This document shows positions 58,843 to 64,000 of a stretch of 64,000 nt of DNA, piece by piece. The stretch spans positions 62,001-126,000 of the forward strand of contig NZ_JBNXUN010000009.1 in the NCBI RefSeq assembly GCF_050563525.1. Direction: 5' to 3'. The notes under the pieces are model-generated. The model searched no databases. It saw only the letters and a program-made list of their open reading frames with translations, and was not told the DNA's origin. Both the position numbers and the translations under genes were made by a program. The stretch is from Falsiroseomonas sp050563525 (GTDB lineage: Bacteria; Pseudomonadota; Alphaproteobacteria; Acetobacterales; Acetobacteraceae). Every line of letters begins with the position of its first letter. Within the stretch, counting starts at the first letter, position 1.

Positions 58843-60758
58843 CGGGAGGGCATTCCAACCAGAAGAAGGCTCACGAACAGCACCAACCCGATGATCATGG
58901 TGAAGGCATAGCTGGCGACACGCCCTGACTGCAGCCGCACCGCACCGCCAGCGACACCGACCGCCATGGCAGCCGCACCGTTCGGCATGCCGTCGATCAG
59001 GCGGCCATCGCCGGTCTTCCACAATGCGCGCGCGAGATACAGGGCCGGACGGACGAAGATCGCGTCGTACAGCTCGTCGAAGTACCACTTGTTCAGCAGG
59101 AAGCGGTGCACGCCGGCGAAGCTGGCGGCCAGCTTACCCGGCAGGCTGGGCACGAACATGTACATCACATAGGCCAGCGCGATGCCCGCCACGCCCACTA
59201 CGGTCGGTGCCAGCGGCACCCATTCCGGCACGTGGTGCGCGTGTTCCAGCACATGGTTGGTGGCGGCGGTAAAGATCGAGCCGTTCCAGAAATGCGCCTG
59301 ATGCTCGCCTACGAACAACCCGTAGAACTCGTAGCCTGCCATCACCGCCCCGACGCCGAGCAGCAGGAGCGGCACCATCATGGTCCACGGGCTTTCATGC
59401 ACGTGCTCCATGGTGTGGTGGTCAGCACGCGGCTTGCCGTGGAAGGTTAGGATGATCAGGCGCCAGGAATAGAAGGCCGTCAGGAAGGCGGCGAGCAGGC
59501 CCATCGCGAAGGCGTACATGCCGGCGTTGCTATGCGCGGCGTAGGCCACCTCCAGCACCATGTCCTTCGAGTAGTAGCCGGCGAAATACGGCACGCCGGC
59601 CAGCGCCAGCGAGCCGATCCACATCAGGCCATAGGTCATCGGGATCTTGCGCCAGATGCCGCCCATGCGCCGGATATCCTGTTCGTCCGACATCGCATGG
59701 ATCACGCTGCCGGCGCCGAGGAACAGCAGCGCCTTGAAGAAGGCGTGCGTGAACAGATGGAACATCGCAGCCTGGTACGCGCCGACACCCACCGCGAAGA
59801 ACATGTAGCCAAGCTGCGAGCAGGTCGAATAGGCGATGATGCGCTTGATGTCGTTCTGCACGCAGCCGATCGTCGCTGCGAAGATCGCCGTGGTGGCGCC
59901 GACGATGGTGATGATGGTCAGCGTTACCGGCGCGTATTCCAGCACCGGCGACATGCGCACCATCAGGAACACGCCCGCCGTCACCATCGTCGCCGCATGG
60001 ATCAGCGCCGAGACCGGCGTCGGCCCCTCCATCGCATCCGGCAGCCAGGTGTGCAGCCCGATCTGCGCCGACTTGCCGCAGGCGCCGAGGAACAGCAGCA
60101 GCGCGATCACCTCCAGCGACGGCAGGCCAAGGAAGGTCGCGTCCCGCACCCGCTCGCTGGCGGCGAAGATCGTATCGAACTCGACGGACTGGAAGGTCCA
60201 GAAGGTCAGCGCCAGGCCGAGCATGAAGAACAGGTCGCCGACGCGGTTGACGATGAAGGCCTTCATCGCCGCTTTGTTTGCGCTGTCCTTCTCGTACCAG
60301 TAGCCGATCAGCAGATAGCTCGCGAGACCGACGCCTTCCCAGCCGAAGAACAGCTGCACCAGGTTGTCCGCCGTCACCAGCATCAGCATCATGAAGGTGA
60401 ACAGGCTGAGGTAGGCGAAGAAGCGCGGGATTGTCGCGTCATGCGACATGTAGCCCACGGAATACAGGTGGATCAGCGTCGAGATGAAGGTGACCATCGC
60501 CACCATCACCACGCTCAGCGTGTCGTAGCGCAGCGCCCAGGAAACCTCGAAGCCGCCGACATCGATGAAGGTGAACAGCGGCGCCACGCCGGGGTTGCTG
60601 GCCAGCGCCACCTGGATGAAGGCGGCGATGCCGCAGCCCGCCGCCAGCGCCATGCAGAACACGGTGGCCCACTGCGCCGCCCGGTCGCCGATCCAGCGCC
60701 CGAGGAACCCGGCGATGCAGGCCCCGAGCAGTGGGAAGAAAATCGCGCCCACAAACAT
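58839..60758 (-). CDS. nuoL: NADH-quinone oxidoreductase subunit L
   Basis: The 639-residue protein is the distal proton pump of complex I with a lateral amphipathic helix near its C-terminus. It has QLFFGWEGVGLASYLLIGYW (conserved Glu), KSAQIGLHTWLPDAMEGPTP, KRIIAYSTCSQLGYMF and GKPRADHHTMEHVHESPW. The normal length and the tail region (residues about 560-600) support an intact gene. It overlaps nuoM by 4 bases and lies 4 bases after nuoK. Confidence 0.96.
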   Translation of the reverse strand: MFVGAIFFPLLGACIAGFLGRWIGDRAAQWATVFCMALAAGCGIAAFIQVALASNPGVAPLFTFIDVGGFEVSWALRYDTLSVVMVAMVTFISTLIHLYSVGYMSHDATIPRFFAYLSLFTFMMLMLVTADNLVQLFFGWEGVGLASYLLIGYWYEKDSANKAAMKAFIVNRVGDLFFMLGLALTFWTFQSVEFDTIFAASERVRDATFLGLPSLEVIALLLFLGACGKSAQIGLHTWLPDAMEGPTPVSALIHAATMVTAGVFLMVRMSPVLEYAPVTLTIITIVGATTAIFAATIGCVQNDIKRIIAYSTCSQLGYMFFAVGVGAYQAAMFHLFTHAFFKALLFLGAGSVIHAMSDEQDIRRMGGIWRKIPMTYGLMWIGSLALAGVPYFAGYYSKDMVLEVAYAAHSNAGMYAFAMGLLAAFLTAFYSWRLIILTFHGKPRADHHTMEHVHESPWTMMVPLLLLGVGAVMAGYEFYGLFVGEHQAHFWNGSIFTAATNHVLEHAHHVPEWVPLAPTVVGVAGIALAYVMYMFVPSLPGKLAASFAGVHRFLLNKWYFDELYDAIFVRPALYLARALWKTGDGRLIDGMPNGAAAMAVGVAGGAVRLQSGRVASYAFTMIIGLVLFVSLLLVGMPSR

Positions 60759-60762
60759 CGGT

Positions 60763-61074
60763 TCAGCCCCTCAGCGTGGACACGTCGTCCACCTCGATCG
60801 TGCCGCGGTTGCGGAAGTGAATGACGACGATGGCGAGCCCGATAGCCGCCTCCGCCGCCGCGACCGTCAGGATGAACATCGCGAAGATCTGGCCGGTCAG
60901 GTCGCCCAGCTGCGCCGAGAAGGCGACCAGGTTCAGGTTCACCGACAGCAGGATGAGTTCGACCGACATCAGGATGACGATGATGTTCTTGCGGTTCAGG
61001 AAGATGCCGAGGATGCCCAGCACGAACAGGATGGCACCGACCGTGAGGTAGTGCGCGAGGCCGATGGCCAGCAT
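60763..61074 (-). CDS. nuoK: NADH-quinone oxidoreductase subunit K
   Basis: The 103-residue protein has three transmembrane helices and the NuoK signature VILMSVELILLSVNLNLVAF with the conserved Glu, followed by AAAEAAIGLAIVV. Its length is normal. Its ATG overlaps the nuoJ stop by one base (TGATG). Confidence 0.96.
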   Translation of the reverse strand: MLAIGLAHYLTVGAILFVLGILGIFLNRKNIIVILMSVELILLSVNLNLVAFSAQLGDLTGQIFAMFILTVAAAEAAIGLAIVVIHFRNRGTIEVDDVSTLRG

Positions 61075-61754
61075 CAGTGGTGCCCCCCGCCGTGATGTTC
61101 GACTTGCTTGGCAGGCTTGGGCGCATCAACCGGCGGTCGCTCGATACCAATCTCGCCGAGACCCGCTCCGCTTCGCACCTGTCGCAATTGCACGCTGCCT
61201 GCGCGCGAAACCTGCTTCGAGATGTCCTGCCGCTTGGAAACCGGCTTGCCACGCAGTGTCAGCACGATAGCGCCGATCATCGCCACCAACAGGATCAGCC
61301 CGGAAAGCTGGAACAGCCAGACGAAGTCCGTATAGAGGATGCGCCCGATCGCCCGCGTGTTGTCCACGCCGACCGGCGTCGGATTGAGTCGCAACGCCGT
61401 CGCGTCGCTTGCGAAAGTCCAGGACCCGAAGACGAAGATCAGCTCCAGGAACAAGATCGCGCCGACCACGGCGCCGATCGGCGCGTAGCGCTGGAATCCT
61501 TCCCGGATCGCGGAAAAGTCCACGTCCAGCATCATCACGACGAACAGGAACAGCACCGCCACCGCGCCGACATAGACAATGACCAGGATCATCGCCAGGA
61601 ACTCAGCCCCCGCGATCAGGAACAGGGCGGCCGCGTTGAAGAAGGCCAGGATCAGGAACAGCACGGAATGAACAGGGTTGCGGCTGGTCACCACCATGAC
61701 CGCGCTGGCGATCAGCACGGCGGCGAAGACATAGAAGGCTAGGGCGGCGATCAT
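61074..61754 (-). CDS. nuoJ: NADH-quinone oxidoreductase subunit J
   Basis: The 226-residue subunit has five transmembrane helices (VTSRNPVHSVLFLILAFFNA; VIVYVGAVAVLFLFVVMML) in the first 170 residues. An unusual tail of about 50 residues follows, ending KQVEHHGGGHH with four His residues. The ATG at 61752-61754 gives the family N-terminus; an upstream in-frame GTG/ATG adds Arg-rich residues. It lies 11 bases after nuoI. Confidence 0.95.
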   Translation of the reverse strand: MIAALAFYVFAAVLIASAVMVVTSRNPVHSVLFLILAFFNAAALFLIAGAEFLAMILVIVYVGAVAVLFLFVVMMLDVDFSAIREGFQRYAPIGAVVGAILFLELIFVFGSWTFASDATALRLNPTPVGVDNTRAIGRILYTDFVWLFQLSGLILLVAMIGAIVLTLRGKPVSKRQDISKQVSRAGSVQLRQVRSGAGLGEIGIERPPVDAPKPAKQVEHHGGGHH

Positions 61755-61765
61755 CGTCCCGTCTT

Positions 61766-62254
61766 TCAGCGATACGGCGCGTCGAGTTCGAGGCGCTTGG
61801 CCAGGACGGCTTCCCACCGATCGCCGTTGTCCAGCAGCCGCGCCTTGTCATACAGCAGCTCAGACCGCGTCTCGGTGGCAAATTCCAGGTTCGGCCCCTC
61901 GACGATCGCATCCACCGGGCAGGCTTCCTCGCACATGCCGCAGTAGATGCACTTCGTCATGTCGATATCGTACCGCGTAGTGCGACGGGACCCGTCCTCG
62001 CGCGGCTCGGCCTCGATGGTGATGGCCAGCGCCGGGCACACGGCCTCGCACAGCTTGCAGGCGATGCAGCGCTCCTCCCCGTTCGGGTAGCGACGCAGCC
62101 CGTGCTCGCCCTTGAAGCGCGGCGACAGCGGCGTCTTCTCATACGGGTAGTTGATCGTCGCCTTGCGGCTGAAGAACTGCTTTAGCGTCAGCGCCATGCC
62201 GCCGACCAGCTCAGTCAGCAGCAGGCTGCGTGCGACGCGGTCCAGGGTTGCCAT
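61766..62254 (-). CDS. nuoI: NADH-quinone oxidoreductase subunit I
   Basis: The 162-residue protein carries two 4Fe-4S motifs, CIACKLCEAVCP and CIYCGMCEEACPVDAI, that pass electrons toward quinone on the cytoplasmic side. The N-terminal amphipathic helix and the length are as in other alphaproteobacteria. It starts 3 bases after the nuoH stop. Confidence 0.97.
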   Translation of the reverse strand: MATLDRVARSLLLTELVGGMALTLKQFFSRKATINYPYEKTPLSPRFKGEHGLRRYPNGEERCIACKLCEAVCPALAITIEAEPREDGSRRTTRYDIDMTKCIYCGMCEEACPVDAIVEGPNLEFATETRSELLYDKARLLDNGDRWEAVLAKRLELDAPYR

Positions 62255-62257
62255 GGG

Positions 62258-63265
62258 TCAGACTCCTACCGGCAGCAGGCCGAAGATCTTCAGCACCGCG
62301 GCGGTCAGCACCAGCCACACCAGGCTGAACGGCAGGAACACCTTCCAGCCCAGCCGCATCAACTGGTCGTAGCGATAGCGGGGAAAGGTCGCGCGGACCC
62401 AGACGAAGACGAACAGGCAGAAGCAGATCTTCAGCACGAACCACAGCGGCCCGAGCGCCGGCAGCAGCCCGAACGGCCCGTACCAGCCACCGAGGAACAG
62501 AATGGTGATGAGCGCGCTCATCAGGATCATGTTCGCGTATTCGCCGAGGAAGAACAACGCGAAGGACATCGAGGAGTATTCGACGAAGAACCCCGCCACC
62601 AGCTCGCTTTCGCCTTCCGGAAGGTCGAATGGCGCACGGTTGGTCTCGGCGAGCGCACTGATGAACATGATGACGAACATCGGGAACAGCGGGAAGATGA
62701 ACCACATTCCCTCCTGCGCCCGCACGATGGCCGACAGGTTCAGCGACCCCACGCACAGCAGCACCGTGACGATGACGAAGCCCATCGAGACTTCGTAGCT
62801 GACCATCTGCGCCGCGCTGCGCAGCGCGCCGAGGAAGGCGTATTTCGAGTTCGACGCCCAGCCCGCGATGATGATTCCGTAGACGCCGAGAGACGAGATC
62901 GCAAACAGGTACAGGATGCCCACATTGATATCGGCAATCGCCCAGCCATCGTTTACCGGAATCACCGCCCAGGCCAGCATCGCCAGCATGAAGGTGATCA
63001 TCGGTGCCATGATGAACAACGCGCGCGATGCGCCGGAAGGTATGATGGTCTCCTTCATCAGCATCTTGATGGCATCGGCGAAGGGCTGGAGCATGCCGAA
63101 CGGGCCGACGACATTCGGCCCCTTCCGCATCTGCATCGCGGCCAGCACCTTGCGTTCCGCCCAGGTGAGGTAGGCGACGCCCAGCAGCAACGGCACCAGC
63201 AGCGCCATCGCCTGCGCGACCGTCAGCGCCAGCACGCCGACCGGCGTGGCGAGGAAAGCATCCAT
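62258..63265 (-). CDS. nuoH: NADH-quinone oxidoreductase subunit H
   Basis: NuoH forms the quinone chamber floor in the membrane arm. The 335-residue protein has eight or more helices and LTWAERKVLAAMQMRKGPN, GPFGMLQPFADAIKM, AETNRAPFDLPEGESELVAG and ATFPRYRYDQLM, all family signatures. The ATG at 63263-63265 was chosen; an upstream ATG at 63316 overlaps the nuoG end. Confidence 0.96.
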   Translation of the reverse strand: MDAFLATPVGVLALTVAQAMALLVPLLLGVAYLTWAERKVLAAMQMRKGPNVVGPFGMLQPFADAIKMLMKETIIPSGASRALFIMAPMITFMLAMLAWAVIPVNDGWAIADINVGILYLFAISSLGVYGIIIAGWASNSKYAFLGALRSAAQMVSYEVSMGFVIVTVLLCVGSLNLSAIVRAQEGMWFIFPLFPMFVIMFISALAETNRAPFDLPEGESELVAGFFVEYSSMSFALFFLGEYANMILMSALITILFLGGWYGPFGLLPALGPLWFVLKICFCLFVFVWVRATFPRYRYDQLMRLGWKVFLPFSLVWLVLTAAVLKIFGLLPVGV

Positions 63266-63270
63266 TCCTG

Positions 63271-64000
63271 CTACTCCGCCGCGACCGGCACAGACGCGCC
63301 GTAGGTCGCCGCACATTCCGCCATCACGTCCGAGGCGCGCGAGATCACGTCCGCCTGGTGGTAGTTCACCAGCGGGAGGACGAACGGCGTGTCATCCATC
63401 GCGCCGGCATCACCCGCCGGACCGGCAGCGTCTGCGCAGAACGGCCGTTCGAAGGCCTCTCGCAGCGGCATCGCATCCCGCAGCTGCGGCAAGGTGTCGA
63501 AGGGCAGGGTCACGCCCAATGCAGCGCTTGCGGCTCGGATGATGCGCCAATCCTCGCGAGCCTCACCCGGCGGATACACCGCCAGGTGGCCGCGCTGAAC
63601 GCGACCCTCGGTATTCAGCCAGGTGCCGTCCTTCTCGGTATAGGCGGCGCCCGGCAGGATCACATCGGCACGGCCCGCGATACGGTCACCATGATGGCCC
63701 TGGTAGATGACGAAGGTAGCCGGCGGGATCGCCCCCGGGTCCAGCCCATCCGCGCCGAGCAGCCAGAGCGCGTCGACGCCACCGCCCAGCATCTGGCCGA
63801 GATCCCTGCCACCGGCGCCCGGCAGGAAGCCGAGGTCCAGCGCGCCCACCTGCCCGCCGAACAGGTGCAGCAGGTTGAAGCCGTGCCAATCGGATCGCAG
63901 CGCATCTGCCGCCTTCGCCACAGCCCAGGCCGCGGCCAGCACCGCCAGGCCATCAGCCCGCGCGAGCGCGCCACGCCCGAGCAGCACCATCGGCTTCTTC
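63271..64000 (-). CDS. nuoG: NADH-quinone oxidoreductase subunit G, C-terminal part
   Basis: Only the last 243 codons or so are in the window; the gene runs past the right edge. The sequence includes the molybdopterin-oxidoreductase-like domain segments WLLGADGLDPGAI, FVIYQGHHGDRIAGRADVIL and LPGAAYTEKDGTWLNTEGR, typical of the NuoG large domain. The Fe-S clusters lie upstream and are not seen. Its stop is 5 bases before the nuoH start. Confidence 0.93.
   Translation of the reverse strand, partial: KKPMVLLGRGALARADGLAVLAAAWAVAKAADALRSDWHGFNLLHLFGGQVGALDLGFLPGAGGRDLGQMLGGGVDALWLLGADGLDPGAIPPATFVIYQGHHGDRIAGRADVILPGAAYTEKDGTWLNTEGRVQRGHLAVYPPGEAREDWRIIRAASAALGVTLPFDTLPQLRDAMPLREAFERPFCADAAGPAGDAGAMDDTPFVLPLVNYHQADVISRASDVMAECAATYGASVPVAAE

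Overview
The window is a very GC-rich (about 70 percent) chromosomal segment of an alphaproteobacterium. The gene orders lexA-comEC-gltX, lpxI-lpxA-fabZ-lpxD-skp-bamA-rseP-dxr-cdsA-uppS-frr-pyrH-tsf-rpsB, and nuoG-N-birA-coaX-rnj-DUF1467-proS-lolC-lolD fit Rhodospirillales, and I infer Acetobacteraceae (Roseomonas-like). The assignment rests on gene order, protein character and a GAAC-N7-GAAC LexA box; no database search was possible. No tRNA, rRNA, CRISPR array, insertion sequence or phage gene was seen.

Layout. 1-6.4 kb: 3' part of moeA, lexA with its own SOS box, a 38-residue membrane ORF, comEC, gltX, and an unknown two-helix membrane protein. 6.5-9.9 kb: a 1136-residue calcium-binding RTX protein with no type I transporter beside it. 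9.9-12.2 kb: the YcjF/YcjX pair. 12.2-26.6 kb: a long minus-strand envelope and translation run (gloA, lipid A genes, Skp, BamA, RseP, isoprenoid and phospholipid genes, frr, pyrH, tsf, rpsB).

26.9-48.2 kb is the accessory part. It holds an internally duplicated glycosyltransferase, three more GT4-type enzymes, two paralogous sulfotransferases, a CysQ-type PAP phosphatase divergent from them, a capsule-export-like protein, a GT11-like protein, two methyltransferases and three unknown proteins. It encloses dnaE and a fluoroacetate-dehalogenase-like hydrolase. I infer a surface or secreted glycan that is sulfated and perhaps methylated: the sulfotransferases would release PAP, which CysQ would remove. 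This is the most interesting system in the window and is not proven by sequence alone.

48.2-64 kb returns to core genes: a nucleoside deaminase, LolCD lipoprotein release, prolyl-tRNA synthetase, a structured intergenic region with hairpins and an intrinsic terminator (candidate small RNA), RNase J, CoaX, BirA, and the complex I genes nuoN to nuoH plus the 3' part of nuoG. Genes here are tightly packed, with many 4-nt GTGA or ATGA overlaps. Several core genes appear to start at TTG, and two unknown genes lack any usual start codon at the edge of their coding sequence.
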